A stretch of DNA of 35,546 nt from Chloroflexota bacterium. GTDB taxonomy: Bacteria > Chloroflexota > Limnocylindria > Limnocylindrales > CSP1-4. Shown here in pieces: positions 16,891 through 27,931 of the stretch; positions within the stretch are counted from its first letter, which is position 1, and the number at the start of each line of letters is the position of its first letter. Under the pieces are notes generated by a model that had not been told where the DNA came from, did no database searches, and saw only the letters and a program-made list of their open reading frames with translations. The stretch lies in assembly GCA_025935925.1 (NCBI GenBank), contig JAICUI010000035.1:1-35546 (forward strand), read 5' to 3'. The position numbers were made by a program, and so were the translations under genes.

Positions 16891-19017
16891 TCAGTAGGAC
16901 GCGAGCGCCTCGTCGAGCCGGCCGGACAAGGCCCACGAGAGCGGCAGCGAGATGTGGTTCGTATCGCGATACACGAGGTATCCGCCGACGACGAGCGGGC
17001 AGGCGTCGCCCGGGCACAGCCAGTCGGCGGTGTCGACGAAGCCCGCCTTCGAGGCGTGAGCCGTGGACTGCTCGCCCGCGAGCCACGGTTCGTCGAACAG
17101 CGTCGATCGCGGGATCGCGCACTGCGTGATGTCGTCGGCGTGGCGGCTCAGGCACTCCACCGGCTCGAACGGCAGCGTCGGGGTGTCACCGAGGACGACG
17201 ACCTGGGCGCCCAGCCCGCGGAGGCGTTCGATGGTCCGCCCTTCGCCGTCGAGGAGCGCCTGTCGAACCCCTTCCGGATCGCTGGGACCATCGACCGGCA
17301 CCCGGTCGTGGTTCGCGGACACCACGACGAGCATCGGGTGCTCGGCGGCGATGCGCTCGAACGCGTTCTCGCGCCACTCGGCGCATTCCGTGAACGGGCG
17401 GCTGCCATCCCCGAGCATGACGGGCAGGTCCTCGTAGGGGCACGACGCCTTGACGAGTGTCACCAGCCGCCAGCCGCGATGTTCCGCGACCCACTCCATC
17501 GCGGGGAACCAGTGCATCGCATGGGAATCGCCGAACAGCACCACGGTCCGATCGGAGCCCCGATCGCCGTCGACGCAGTCAGGAGGCTCCGTCTGCGGGT
17601 CGTTCAACCCGCAACCCGATCGGCGCGGCGTCGCGGCGGGACCCGCGGCGAACGGATCGACGAGCGGCGGCTGCATGTCAAGGGGCAGCGGGATCGCGCG
17701 GTTCGGTGAGGTGGCTGCGGACACGGTCTCATCGGGCGCGCCCTGGATCCTGGTGGGCGACGGTTCCACCGACGACGCCGCCGCGAGCAGGTCCGTCGCG
17801 AGCGGGTCAGCTTCCCCCGCCGCCGCGACGGTCGCCGGGACGAACCGCGCGATCGCGACCGTTCCCGACCCGACCGCGATCGCGACCAGGCACAGGGACG
17901 CCGCGAGGGCGAGCCCGAGGTTCCGGCGCGGGACCGTGCCGATCGCTCGTCCATGCCGGAGCGGATCCTCCAGCCACCGGTACGTCGCCGCCGCGAGGAC
18001 GACGGCCGCGGCGACCTCGAGCGTCACCCGGACGACGCTTGCGGCGACGGGCTCGCGTGGGGCGGCCGCCGCGGCGCCCAGCACGATGAGCGGCCAGTGC
18101 CACAGGTACAGCGAGTAGGAGATCCGGCCGAGGAACTGCAGCGGTCGCGCGCTCAGCACCGATGCGACCGCGGTCGGGCGCGGACCGGCGCCGGCAAGGA
18201 TGACGAGCGCCGCGCCCGCCACCGGGACGATCGCCGCGACGCCCGGAAACGGCGTCCGGGCGTCGAACGCCAGGGCCGCGACGACGATGAGCCCCACGCC
18301 GGCGATCGCCATGGACGTCGCGGTCCGCCATGGCAGGGTCGCGAGCCGGCGGCCCGCGAACACGAGCATCGCTCCGGCGCCCAGCTCCCACGCCCGCGTC
18401 GGCAGCAGGTAGAACGCCGCCGTCGGGGAGCGCGGGGTCAGCAGCAGCCCGAGGATCAGCGAGACGACGGTCGCGCCGACGATCCACGCGAGCAGGTGTC
18501 GATGGCTTCGTCGACCCAGCGACGCGGCGAGGATCAGGAACGTCGGCCAGACGAGATAGAACTGCTCCTCGACGCCGAGCGACCAGAAGTGCAGCACCGG
18601 CGACACGGCGCCCGGGTGCCAGTAGTCGGTCGCGTCGAGCGCGAACCGGACGTTGGGCACGTAGAGCGCCGCCGCCGCGATGTCGCCGGTGACGGTCGCG
18701 AACCGGACCGGCGCGAGGATCACGGCCGACAACGCGAGCGTCACGGCCAGCACGAGGATCGACGCCGGAAGGATCCGTCGAGCGCGCCGGGCATAGAACG
18801 ACGTGAGTGCGATGCGGCCCGAGGTCTCGAGCTCGGTCACGAGGAGACCCGTGATCAGGAAGCCGGAGAGGACGAAGAACACGTCGACGCCGATGTAGCC
18901 GCCGGCGAGCGGCTTGACACCCGCGTGGAACAGCACGACCAGCACGACCGCGACGGCACGCAGACCCTCGAGGTCCGGCCGGCGCGGCGCGGACCTCGCT
19001 GCTGCACTGTCCGTCAT
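16891..19017 (-). CDS. OafA/YrhL-type acyltransferase with C-terminal SGNH domain
   Basis: 708 residues. Residues ~12-395 form an acyltransferase 3 membrane domain: RPDLEGLRAVAV (13-24), catalytic His31 in LFHAGV, GVDVFFVLSGFLIT (43-56), RRARRILPA (77-85), HFWSLGVEEQFYLVWP (143-158), and RISYSLYLWHWPL (298-310), with about ten membrane helices. After a Pro/Thr/Ala-rich spacer, residues ~485-705 form an SGNH domain with block I GDSH (496-499) and the catalytic pair in RDTNHIS (Asp685, His688). Such fusions O-acetylate lipopolysaccharide O-antigen, exopolysaccharide or peptidoglycan: the membrane domain carries acyl groups across and the SGNH domain transfers them outside. The ATG at 19017 is chosen because the family begins just before RPDLEGLRA. 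It fits the envelope-glycan theme. Confidence 0.92.
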   Translation of the reverse strand: MTDSAAARSAPRRPDLEGLRAVAVVLVVLFHAGVKPLAGGYIGVDVFFVLSGFLITGLLVTELETSGRIALTSFYARRARRILPASILVLAVTLALSAVILAPVRFATVTGDIAAAALYVPNVRFALDATDYWHPGAVSPVLHFWSLGVEEQFYLVWPTFLILAASLGRRSHRHLLAWIVGATVVSLILGLLLTPRSPTAAFYLLPTRAWELGAGAMLVFAGRRLATLPWRTATSMAIAGVGLIVVAALAFDARTPFPGVAAIVPVAGAALVILAGAGPRPTAVASVLSARPLQFLGRISYSLYLWHWPLIVLGAAAAAPREPVAASVVRVTLEVAAAVVLAAATYRWLEDPLRHGRAIGTVPRRNLGLALAASLCLVAIAVGSGTVAIARFVPATVAAAGEADPLATDLLAAASSVEPSPTRIQGAPDETVSAATSPNRAIPLPLDMQPPLVDPFAAGPAATPRRSGCGLNDPQTEPPDCVDGDRGSDRTVVLFGDSHAMHWFPAMEWVAEHRGWRLVTLVKASCPYEDLPVMLGDGSRPFTECAEWRENAFERIAAEHPMLVVVSANHDRVPVDGPSDPEGVRQALLDGEGRTIERLRGLGAQVVVLGDTPTLPFEPVECLSRHADDITQCAIPRSTLFDEPWLAGEQSTAHASKAGFVDTADWLCPGDACPLVVGGYLVYRDTNHISLPLSWALSGRLDEALASY

Positions 19018-19025
19018 GGGTGACG

Positions 19026-19031
19026 AGGATA
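19026..19031 (-). promoter_or_regulatory. Possible leaderless -10 (TATCCT, 8 nt before ATG)
   Basis: Minus-strand TATCCT, 8 nt, then the ATG of the acyltransferase gene. No Shine-Dalgarno sequence is seen. Confidence 0.4.
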
Positions 19032-19110
19032 GGCGAGGCCAACGTCGGCGACCGGCGGCTCGATGGACAGCCCACCGCGAAGACACGCGCCCTGCGGCGC
19101 GCCGGCTGGG

Positions 19111-19116
19111 TAGCAT
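19111..19116 (+). promoter_or_regulatory. Likely leaderless -10 (TAGCAT, 6 nt before ATG)
   Basis: TAGCAT, 6 nt, then the ATG of the carbonic anhydrase gene. This spacing puts the transcription start at the initiation codon. Confidence 0.5.
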
Positions 19117-19122
19117 CGGGCC

Positions 19123-19773
19123 ATGGCCGAAGCCGCCGCGTCACTGCCCCCGCCGCTCCTCGCGGGCTATCGGCGGTTCCACGCGGGCCGGTTCTCCGAG
19201 GACCGCGAGCGCTATCGGGCCCTCGCGGAGCACGGCCAGCGGCCGGCGGCGATGCTCATCGCCTGTTCCGACTCCCGGTCCGCGCCGGAGCAGGTGTTCG
19301 ACGCCGCGCCGGGCGACCTGTTCGTCGTGCGGAACATCGCGGCCTGGGTGCCGCCCTACGACCCGGACACCGGCGCGCGCTCGACGGCCGCCGCGCTCGA
19401 GTACGCCATCCGGGCGCTGCCGATCGAGTCGATCGTCGTGATGGGCCACGGCGGATGCGGCGGCGTCCGCGCCGCCATCGACCCCAGCGTCGGCCCTCCC
19501 ACGTCAGAGTTCGTCGGGCCGTGGATCCGGACGATCGCCGCCATCGCGGCCGACGCCCGCACGACTCCCGGCGAGCCGCCGTCACCGGAGCTGCAGCTGC
19601 GGGTCGAGCTGCTCACGGTCGAGCGGTCGGTCGCCAACCTCGCCACGTACCCGTGGATCGCGGAGCGCCTCGCCGACGGCACCATCGAGGTGGCCGGCGC
19701 GCGGTTCGCGATCGCGACCGGCGAGCTCGAGGTGCTCGGCCGTGACGGATGGACGAGGGCAGACCCGGAGTAG
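19123..19773 (+). CDS. Beta-carbonic anhydrase
   Basis: 216 residues. The zinc site is complete: Cys48 with Asp50 and Arg52 in ACSDSR, then His109 and Cys112 in [18 protein letters not shown] (65-74) and [10 protein letters not shown] (87-96) are also family-typical. The enzyme interconverts CO2 and bicarbonate, supplying bicarbonate to carboxylases or balancing pH. The ATG at 19123 has TAGCAT 6 nt upstream and no ribosome site. It is divergent from the acyltransferase gene (105 nt apart) and 28 nt upstream of pgi in the same direction. pgi carries its own TANNNT box, so the two may be transcribed separately. Confidence 0.95.
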   Translation: MAEAAASLPPPLLAGYRRFHAGRFSEDRERYRALAEHGQRPAAMLIACSDSRSAPEQVFDAAPGDLFVVRNIAAWVPPYDPDTGARSTAAALEYAIRALPIESIVVMGHGGCGGVRAAIDPSVGPPTSEFVGPWIRTIAAIAADARTTPGEPPSPELQLRVELLTVERSVANLATYPWIAERLADGTIEVAGARFAIATGELEVLGRDGWTRADPE

Positions 19774-19789
19774 CGCACGACGCCGGGTC

Positions 19790-19795
19790 TACGAT
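19790..19795 (+). promoter_or_regulatory. Likely leaderless -10 of pgi (TACGAT, 6 nt before ATG)
   Basis: TACGAT, 6 nt, then the ATG of pgi, in the short gap after the carbonic anhydrase stop. No Shine-Dalgarno sequence is present. Confidence 0.5.
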
Positions 19796-19801
19796 CAACG
19801 C

Positions 19802-21478
19802 ATGCGCGCGAACGAGACGACGACCACCCGGAGCGACACGACGACGCCGATCGACACCACGCCGGAGTGGAAGGCGCTCCTGGCCCACCACCGCAAGGTC
19901 AAGGACACCACGCTTCGCGAGCTGTTCGACAGCGACCCCGAGCGTGCGAGCCGGATGAACGCCGACGGCGCGGGCCTGTTCCTCGACTACAGCAAGCACC
20001 GCGTCACGGACGAGACGCTCCGGCTGCTCCTCGCGGTCGCGCGCGCGGCGAAGGTCGAGGAGCGCCGCGAGGCGATGTTCCGCGGCGCGCACATCAACGT
20101 GACCGAGGATCGGGCCGTCCTCCATACGGCGCTCCGCGCGCCGCAGGACGATGAGCTCGAGGTCGACGGGGTCGACATCATTCGCGAGGTCCACGAGGTC
20201 ATCGACCGGATGGCGGCCTTCGCGCTCAAGGTCCGGCTCGGCGAGTGGAAGGGCTTCACGGGCAAGCCGATCAAGAACGTGATCAACATCGGCATCGGGG
20301 GCTCCGACCTCGGGCCCGCGATGGCGACGGAGGCGCTGAAGCACTACGCCGAGCGGTCGATGCGCTTCCGGTTCGTGTCCAACGTCGACGGCACCGACAT
20401 CCGCGACGCGACCCTCGACCTCGACCCCGCCGAGACCCTCGTCATCGTGAGCTCCAAGACGTTCACGACGCTCGAGACGCTCACCAACGCGCGCACGGCC
20501 CGCGACTGGCTGGTCTCGCAGCTGGGCGACGACGCTGCCGTCGCGCGCCACTTCGTCGCGGTCAGCACGAACGCCGAGAAGGTGGCCGAGTTCGGCATCG
20601 ACACGGCGAACATGTTCGGCTTCTGGGACTGGGTCGGCGGCCGGTACTCGATGGACTCGGCGATCGGCCTGTCCCTGATGATCGCCATCGGCCCCGACGA
20701 CTTCCGCGACATGCTCGCCGGCTTCCGCGCCATGGACGAGCACTTCCTGTCGACGCCGATGGATCGCAATCTCCCCGTCCTCATGGGGCTGCTCGGGATC
20801 TGGTACGGCGACGCGTTCGGGTTCGAGACCCACGCCGTCCTGCCCTACAGCCAGGAGCTGAGCCGCTTCCCGGCGTACCTCCAGCAGCTCGAGATGGAGT
20901 CGAACGGCAAGTCGGTCCGGCTCGACGGCACGCGCGTCGACTACCACACGGGCGCGATCGTCTGGGGCACCGCGGGCACCAACGGCCAGCACGCCTACTA
21001 CCAGCTGCTCCACCAGGGGACGCACATCGTCCCGATGGACCTGATCGGCTTCGTGAACCCGACGACCGAGGTCGGCGACCACCACGACCTGCTGATGGCG
21101 AACCTGTTCGCGCAGGCCGAGGCGTTCGCGTTCGGCAAGACGCGCGACGAGGTCGTGGCCGCCGGCGTCCCCGAGCCGCAGGTGAACGCGCGCGTGTTCG
21201 AGGGCAACCGGCCGAGCTCCGTGATCCTCGGCGACAAGCTCACGCCGCGCAGCCTCGGCTCGCTGGTCGCCCTGTACGAGCACAAGGTGTTCGTGCAGGG
21301 AACGATCTGGGGCATCGACTCCTTCGACCAGTGGGGTGTGGAGCTCGGCAAGGTGCTGGCGACCCGGATCGCGGGCGAGCTCGCCGCGGCCGAGGAGGAC
21401 CTCGCGCCGCAGCACGACAGCTCCACGGCCGCGCTCATCCGGCGATACCGCGCCCGCAGGGTCCGCCCGGACGGCTGA
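19802..21478 (+). CDS. pgi: Glucose-6-phosphate isomerase
   Basis: 558 residues, the length of the long bacterial/eukaryotic-type enzyme. Motifs: FSPVRLG-type region present as [15 protein letters not shown], then [18 protein letters not shown] (about 162-179), [43 protein letters not shown] (about 275-294), [20 protein letters not shown], and the C-terminal [34 protein letters not shown], which matches the PGI signature with its catalytic Lys. It interconverts glucose-6-phosphate and fructose-6-phosphate in glycolysis and gluconeogenesis and feeds nucleotide-sugar synthesis. The ATG at 19802 is supported by the TACGAT box 6 nt upstream. The next gene, rpsT, is 137 nt downstream. Confidence 0.97.
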   Translation: MRANETTTTRSDTTTPIDTTPEWKALLAHHRKVKDTTLRELFDSDPERASRMNADGAGLFLDYSKHRVTDETLRLLLAVARAAKVEERREAMFRGAHINVTEDRAVLHTALRAPQDDELEVDGVDIIREVHEVIDRMAAFALKVRLGEWKGFTGKPIKNVINIGIGGSDLGPAMATEALKHYAERSMRFRFVSNVDGTDIRDATLDLDPAETLVIVSSKTFTTLETLTNARTARDWLVSQLGDDAAVARHFVAVSTNAEKVAEFGIDTANMFGFWDWVGGRYSMDSAIGLSLMIAIGPDDFRDMLAGFRAMDEHFLSTPMDRNLPVLMGLLGIWYGDAFGFETHAVLPYSQELSRFPAYLQQLEMESNGKSVRLDGTRVDYHTGAIVWGTAGTNGQHAYYQLLHQGTHIVPMDLIGFVNPTTEVGDHHDLLMANLFAQAEAFAFGKTRDEVVAAGVPEPQVNARVFEGNRPSSVILGDKLTPRSLGSLVALYEHKVFVQGTIWGIDSFDQWGVELGKVLATRIAGELAAAEEDLAPQHDSSTAALIRRYRARRVRPDG

Positions 21479-21615
21479 GCCGCGCGTGCCGCACCGCAGC
21501 GGCGCGCTGGTGGAATCGTCGGGCCCTCTGCTACCATCCGTCGTCGCGCCTGCGGGCGGCTGCTCGCGCGCGTCCCCACACGTCACCTCTCGTACTCGAA
21601 CGGAGATCAGCCACC

Positions 21616-22317
21616 TTGGCTAGAACGCCCCGGAAATGGCAGGGCGCTCGCAACCCGTCCGGGCTGAAGCGCGTCCGCCAGGCTGAGCGCCGGCGAGCGA
21701 TCCTCCAGCCCCGGCGGACTGCGGCGAAGACCCTCGTTGCCAAGGCCGTCATGGTCAGCACCACCCAGTCCGACAACGCCGACGCGAACGTCGTCGCGCT
21801 GAGCGAGGCGATCTCGGCCCTGGACCGCGCCGCGAAGACCGGCGCCATCCACGCGAACGCCGCGGCGCGCCGCAAGAGCCGCCTCGTGCGCAAGGTCAAC
21901 GCCGCGCTCGGCGGAACCGCCGCGACGGGCACCGGCCACGTCACCAAGACCACCGGCAAGGCGGCTGCGGCCAAGGCCGCGAAGGCCCGCATCGCCGCCG
22001 GCAAGGCCGTCAAGGCCAAGGGCGCTCAGACCGCCGCCGGGAAGGCGCGTGCCGCCCTCACGCGGACCACGCGCGCCGAGGGGACCCACGCGCCGGCGAC
22101 CGCTCCCGCCGCCGAGGCCGCCGCGCCGAAGGCACCGGCGTCGAAGCCGGCCGCGAAGGCGTCGGCGGCGAAGACGACCGCCAAGGCCGCGCCGAAGACG
22201 ACCGCCAAGGCGTCGACGGCGAAGACGGCCACGGCGAAGCCCGCCGCCAAGGCCGCGACGACGAAGACCGCCGCGAAGGCGCCCGCAAAGTCGACCCGAG
22301 CGAAGAAGGCCGAGTAA
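21616..22317 (+). CDS. rpsT: 30S ribosomal protein bS20 with long Ala/Lys-rich tail
   Basis: 233 residues from a TTG at 21616, against about 85-90 for ordinary S20. Residues ~14-97 are S20: SGLKRVRQAERRRAILQPRR (15-34), AISALDRAAKTGAIHANAAARRKSRLVRKVNA (65-96). S20 binds 16S rRNA at the base of the small subunit. Residues ~100-233 are a low-complexity tail made of Ala, Lys, Thr and Pro (AAKA, TAKTA, KPAAK units), like the C-terminus of histone H1 or of mycobacterial HupB. The tail is in frame and codes with the local codon bias, so it is not a frameshift artefact. GGAGA lies about 10 nt before the TTG, and the N-terminus MARTPRKWQG is also unusual. A hairpin terminator follows at 22339. Confidence 0.9.
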   Translation: MARTPRKWQGARNPSGLKRVRQAERRRAILQPRRTAAKTLVAKAVMVSTTQSDNADANVVALSEAISALDRAAKTGAIHANAAARRKSRLVRKVNAALGGTAATGTGHVTKTTGKAAAAKAAKARIAAGKAVKAKGAQTAAGKARAALTRTTRAEGTHAPATAPAAEAAAPKAPASKPAAKASAAKTTAKAAPKTTAKASTAKTATAKPAAKAATTKTAAKAPAKSTRAKKAE

Positions 22318-22338
22318 CCCTCGGCGCCTTGCGCAGCG

Positions 22339-22363
22339 ACGCCCCGGTCATCGGCCGGGGCGT
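22339..22363 (+). terminator. Rho-independent-type terminator after rpsT
   Basis: Perfect 9-bp stem ACGCCCCGG / CCGGGGCGT with a 7-nt loop, followed by TTCGATT. It lies 21 nt after the rpsT stop, in the gap between two convergent genes. Confidence 0.7.
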
Positions 22364-22378
22364 TTCGATTCCCGGCGG

Positions 22379-22960
22379 TCAGACCCGCGGCGCGGCGGGC
22401 ATCTCCGGGGCGGCCGACGCGGCCGCTCGCCGGCGGTTCGTGAACCCGAACGTGACGCCGCCGATCAGCGCGCCCGCGGTGGTCAGCGCGAACAGCAGTC
22501 CCGCCGTGGACAGCTGCTGGTTCCAGTAGAAGCTCGTGAAGCTGTCGACGTCCGTGATGCCGTGCGCCTCGAACGCGGGGCCCTGGCCGGCCGCGAGGTA
22601 CCGCTCGTACACGCACGCGGCGCCCGGCTGGCACGTCAGGCGGCCGCCGAGCGACGCGTCCCGGTAGCCGTCGTCGGCGACGAAGAACAGGCCCTTCACG
22701 GCGAGCAGCAGGATCGCGAAGGTCAGCCCGGTGACGACGCCCGCGAACAGCGCGTTCGCGACGATCCGGAGCCACGGGCCGCCGGCACGCTGCGACCGCG
22801 CGTTGGCGTAGTAGCCGATCAGCAGCCCCGCCGGGAGGGCGAGGTACCAGTAGACGGGCTCGATCGGGATGATCAGCAGGAACGAGCCCGCGATCGTGAC
22901 GGCCATGCCGACGCCGACCCAGCTCGCGGTGATGGCGCCCCGGTCGATGAACCGCGTCAC
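22379..22960 (-). CDS. Membrane protein of unknown function (eno operon)
   Basis: 193 residues from the GTG at 22960. Four hydrophobic segments: about 10-28 and 30-48 (close hairpin with IEPVYWYLALPAGLLIGYY), 66-85 (NALFAGVVTGLTFAILLLAV), and 148-172 (AGLLFALTTAGALIGGVTFGF). Between the third and fourth lies an external-looking loop of about 60 residues with two cysteines (RLTCQPGAACVYERY) and aromatic/polar residues, and it ends in a short Ala/Pro-rich cytoplasmic tail. The family is not recognised. It begins 7 nt after the eno stop, with GGGGAG about 13 nt upstream, so it is the last gene of the gap-pgk-eno operon. Confidence 0.72.
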   Translation of the reverse strand: MTRFIDRGAITASWVGVGMAVTIAGSFLLIIPIEPVYWYLALPAGLLIGYYANARSQRAGGPWLRIVANALFAGVVTGLTFAILLLAVKGLFFVADDGYRDASLGGRLTCQPGAACVYERYLAAGQGPAFEAHGITDVDSFTSFYWNQQLSTAGLLFALTTAGALIGGVTFGFTNRRRAAASAAPEMPAAPRV

Positions 22961-22967
22961 GACGCGA

Positions 22968-25501
<2,534 letters not shown>

Positions 25502-25529
25502 GTTCGGTTCCTTCCGGGGCGCGGTGCGC

Positions 25530-26555
25530 TCAGGCCGTCGCGGCCGCCGGCAGCCGCTGCGCGACGAACGACGTGAGGTCGGCGACGCGGCAGCTGTAGC
25601 CCCATTCGTTGTCGTACCAGGCGATGACCTTCACGAAGTTCCCGCCCAGGACCATGTTCGACGGCAGGTCGACGATCGACGACCGCGAGTCGCCGCGGAA
25701 ATCGGTGGAGACGAGCGGCTCGTCGCTCGCCCCGAGGATCCCCTTCAGGCCGTTGGCGGCCTCGTCGCGGAACGCCTGGTTGAGCTCGTCGAGGCTGACG
25801 TCCTTCTCGAGCTCGGCGGTGAAGTCCACGACGGACACGGTCGGCGTCGGCACGCGCAGCGAGAAGCCGTCGAACTTGCCCTTGAGGTCCGGCATCACGA
25901 GCGCCAGGGCCTTCGCGGCGCCGGTCGACGTCGGGATGATGTTGAGGCCGGCCGACCGCGCGCGGCGCGGGTCCTTGTGGGCGACGTCGAGGATCCGCTG
26001 GTCGTTCGTGTAGCTGTGGATCGTGTTCATCAGGCCGCGCCGGATCGTCCAGCGGTCGTGGACGACCTTCGCGGCCGGCGCGAGGCAGTTCGTCGTGCAG
26101 CTCGCGTTGCTGATGATGTTGTGCTGCTCGGGGTCGTAGCGCTCCTCGTTGACGCCGAGGACGATCGTGATGTCCTCGTTCTTCGCGGGCGCCGAGATGA
26201 TGACCTTCCTCGCGCCGGCGTCGCGGTGCGCGGCGGCCTTGGTCGCGTCGGTGAAGATCCCGGTCGACTCGATGACGATGTCGACGCCGAGGTCGCGCCA
26301 CGGCAGCTGCGCCGGGTCCTTGATCTGGAGCACCTTGATCTCGCGGCCGTCGACGACGATCGCGTCGTCCGTGTGGCTCACGTCGCCCTTGTAGGCGCCG
26401 TAGGTCGAGTCGTGCTTGAACAGCAGGGCGTTCGTCTCGACGTCGACGAGGTCGTTGACGGCGACCACCTGGACGTCGGGGGCCCGCTCGATCAGGGCCT
26501 TCAGGGACTGGCGGCCGATGCGGCCGAAGCCGTTGATGCCGACGCGAACGGTCAC
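25530..26555 (-). CDS. gap: Glyceraldehyde-3-phosphate dehydrogenase, type I
   Basis: 341 residues. NAD-binding [12 protein letters not shown] (5-16) with NDLVD (34-38), whose Asp after the second strand favours NAD over NADP. The catalytic Cys153 lies in [13 protein letters not shown], followed by [19 protein letters not shown], the phosphate-site [34 protein letters not shown] and [12 protein letters not shown] at the end. The GTG at 26555 has AGAGGAGT about 8 nt upstream. A TACGAT box preceded by TGC (26645-26640) is a candidate -10 and would leave a leader of about 75-80 nt. It is first in the gap-pgk-eno-membrane protein operon; tpiA is absent from the cluster. Confidence 0.98.
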   Translation of the reverse strand: MTVRVGINGFGRIGRQSLKALIERAPDVQVVAVNDLVDVETNALLFKHDSTYGAYKGDVSHTDDAIVVDGREIKVLQIKDPAQLPWRDLGVDIVIESTGIFTDATKAAAHRDAGARKVIISAPAKNEDITIVLGVNEERYDPEQHNIISNASCTTNCLAPAAKVVHDRWTIRRGLMNTIHSYTNDQRILDVAHKDPRRARSAGLNIIPTSTGAAKALALVMPDLKGKFDGFSLRVPTPTVSVVDFTAELEKDVSLDELNQAFRDEAANGLKGILGASDEPLVSTDFRGDSRSSIVDLPSNMVLGGNFVKVIAWYDNEWGYSCRVADLTSFVAQRLPAAATA

Positions 26556-26720
26556 GGGGGACTCCTCTTGGGGCCTGGACGGGCGCCTCGCGGGCGGTCG
26601 TCCTTCCGGGCGCCCTCGGGCGGGCGCGCGTTCGCAACGATCGTAGCAGGGGGTGGGTTGCGGTCCGGTTGCCGAACGGCCCGTCCGCGACGGGCCGATG
26701 GCATCTGCCCGGACACCATC

Positions 26721-26752
26721 GAGCCCCCGTCGGCGGTCGCCGGCGGGGGCTC
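26721..26752 (-). terminator. GC-rich hairpin after the DUF5679-like gene
   Basis: Perfect 9-bp stem GAGCCCCCG / CGGGGGCTC with a 14-nt loop that can itself pair (CGGC/GCCG). It starts 22 nt past the stop of the small gene. No T-run follows on either strand, so termination by this hairpin alone is uncertain. Confidence 0.4.
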
Positions 26753-26774
26753 GACTGGATCTGTCGTGGTGAGG

Positions 26775-26915
26775 TCAGCCGCCGATCCGGAAGACCTTGC
26801 CGCCGCAGAGCGGGCACGTGCCCTGGACTGCCGGCTTGCCGTTCTTCATCGTGATCTGCTGGGCGTTCTGGACCTCGACCTTTTGCTTGTCCTTCACGCA
26901 GTAGGCCTGGGCCAT
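26775..26915 (-). CDS. DUF5679-like mini zinc-ribbon protein
   Basis: 46 residues, beginning MAQAYCVKDKQKVEV and ending TCPLCGGKVFRIGG. This matches the DUF5679 pattern of a CxxC pair near each end and a conserved MKNGKPA in the middle. In the typical family the first pair is CVKC; here the second cysteine is Asp (CVKD), so only three of four zinc ligands remain. Function unknown; the family is small, basic and probably cytoplasmic. The ATG at 26915 has GGAGG 9 nt upstream; an in-frame ATG at 26924 sits directly on that site and is less likely. It is a single gene between the nucleoside phosphorylase and gap, with hairpins on both sides. Confidence 0.8.
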   Translation of the reverse strand: MAQAYCVKDKQKVEVQNAQQITMKNGKPAVQGTCPLCGGKVFRIGG

Positions 26916-26944
26916 GATCTGCATCCTCCTCGCGCAAGCCGTGT

Positions 26945-26965
26945 CACGGGATCACTCGTCCCGTG
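26945..26965 (-). terminator. Weak hairpin after the nucleoside phosphorylase gene
   Basis: 7-bp stem CACGGGA / TCCCGTG with a 7-nt loop, 26 nt after the phosphorylase stop and upstream of the DUF5679-like gene. There is no T-run; it may be a terminator or part of that gene's control region. Confidence 0.3.
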
Positions 26966-26991
26966 TCCGCGGATGGGCCTGGTCCTGGCGC

Positions 26992-27837
26992 TCATGACGG
27001 GGACCAGAGCGACGGGCGCCAATGCGCCGCCCCGGCCTTGGACTTCTGGCGGTCGAGCTCCGCGAGGATCGTGAGGCTCTCGAGCCCCGTATCGATCGCG
27101 GCGGCCTCCGCCCGAGCCTGTTGTTCTCCCTCGACGAATTCGCCGGTCCGACGGTTCGCGTACACCGCGCACACGACGCCGGCCCGAGCGCCGCCGAGCC
27201 CTCCCAGCACGAGGACCGCGGAGGCTTCCATCTCGAAGTTCAGGACGCCTTGCCGTGTGAGCTCGTCAGCCAGGTCAGGGTAGCGGATGGGGAGCTGCGG
27301 GATCGGGCGTGCCTGCGCGCCGTAGAACCCCGGCGCGGTGGCCGTGATCCCGAGGTGGTGCCGGTATCCGAGCCCCGCGGCGGCCTCGATCAGGGCGAGC
27401 ACCGCCTCATGGTCCGCGACGGCCGGGTAGCCCTCGTGGACGAACCAGTTGGTCGTGGTCTCGAGGCGGACGGAGCCCGTCGAGATCACGAGGTCGCCGA
27501 GCTCGATGCCCGGCTGGAGCGCCCCGCACGATCCGATGCGGATCAGGGTGGGTCGCTCGACGAGCGCCAGAATCTCCGCGATCACGATCTCGACGTTGTC
27601 GGTGCCGATCCCGGTGGACACGCACGACACGCGTTGACCGCGATACAGGCCGGTGGCGCTGGCGAACTCACGGTGACGGTGGGTCCGTTCGACGGAGTCG
27701 AAGCGCGACGCGACTCGCTCGACGCGATCCTGGTCGCCGGGGAGGAGGATGTAGTCGGCCAGCTCACCCGGACCGAGCCCGATGTGGTACTGCCGCTCGC
27801 CGGCGGGGACCGCGACGCGTGTGTCCGCGTTTGGCAA
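26992..27837 (-). CDS. Nucleoside phosphorylase, uridine phosphorylase-like
   Basis: 281 residues from the TTG at 27837. The PNP/UDP phosphorylase fold is clear: YILLPGDQDRVERVASRFD (about 30-48), GLYRGQRVSCVSTGIGTDNVEIVIAEIL (phosphate site, around 64-91), TLIRIGSCGALQPGIELGDLVISTGSVR (about 97-124), and NFEMEASAVLVLGGLGGARAGVVCAVYANR (about 210-240), in which the E-M-E motif binds ribose. It cleaves uridine or a related nucleoside with phosphate, releasing the base and ribose-1-phosphate for salvage. The TTG is preferred over the GTG at 27861 because GGGAG precedes it. A promoter and a palindrome lie just upstream. Confidence 0.9.
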   Translation of the reverse strand: MPNADTRVAVPAGERQYHIGLGPGELADYILLPGDQDRVERVASRFDSVERTHRHREFASATGLYRGQRVSCVSTGIGTDNVEIVIAEILALVERPTLIRIGSCGALQPGIELGDLVISTGSVRLETTTNWFVHEGYPAVADHEAVLALIEAAAGLGYRHHLGITATAPGFYGAQARPIPQLPIRYPDLADELTRQGVLNFEMEASAVLVLGGLGGARAGVVCAVYANRRTGEFVEGEQQARAEAAAIDTGLESLTILAELDRQKSKAGAAHWRPSLWSPS

Positions 27838-27858
27838 GTGCCCTCGCTCCCTCTTGCC

Positions 27859-27876
27859 CACGCTCGTATGAGCGTG
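27859..27876 (-). promoter_or_regulatory. Palindrome, candidate operator or leader hairpin
   Basis: Perfect inverted repeat CACGCTC-GTAT-GAGCGTG. It lies between the predicted transcription start and the ribosome site of the phosphorylase gene. That is a good position for a repressor operator, comparable to CIRCE in front of hrcA, or for a 5' leader stem-loop. Confidence 0.4.
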
Positions 27877-27887
27877 AGGCTCGCCCG

Positions 27888-27917
27888 AGGATAGGGGCGT
27901 GATTCTGCGAGCGTCAA
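27888..27917 (-). promoter_or_regulatory. Sigma70-like promoter of the nucleoside phosphorylase gene
   Basis: Minus-strand TTGACG (27917-27912), an 18-nt spacer, then TATCCT (27893-27888). Transcription would start near 27881, just upstream of the palindrome at 27859-27876. The spacer length equals that of the hrcA promoter. Confidence 0.55.
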
Positions 27918-27931
27918 GCCAGCTCGCGCAC

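Noticed and set aside
20245-21615. Plus-strand open frame running through pgi into rpsT
   Set aside because: The upstream part is a second frame of pgi. The rpsT protein starts at the TTG at 21616, where the S20 homology begins and a GGAG site is present.
22339-22363. Hairpin as a minus-strand terminator for the eno operon
   Set aside because: No T-run follows on the minus strand; the plus-strand TTCGATT makes it fit rpsT instead.
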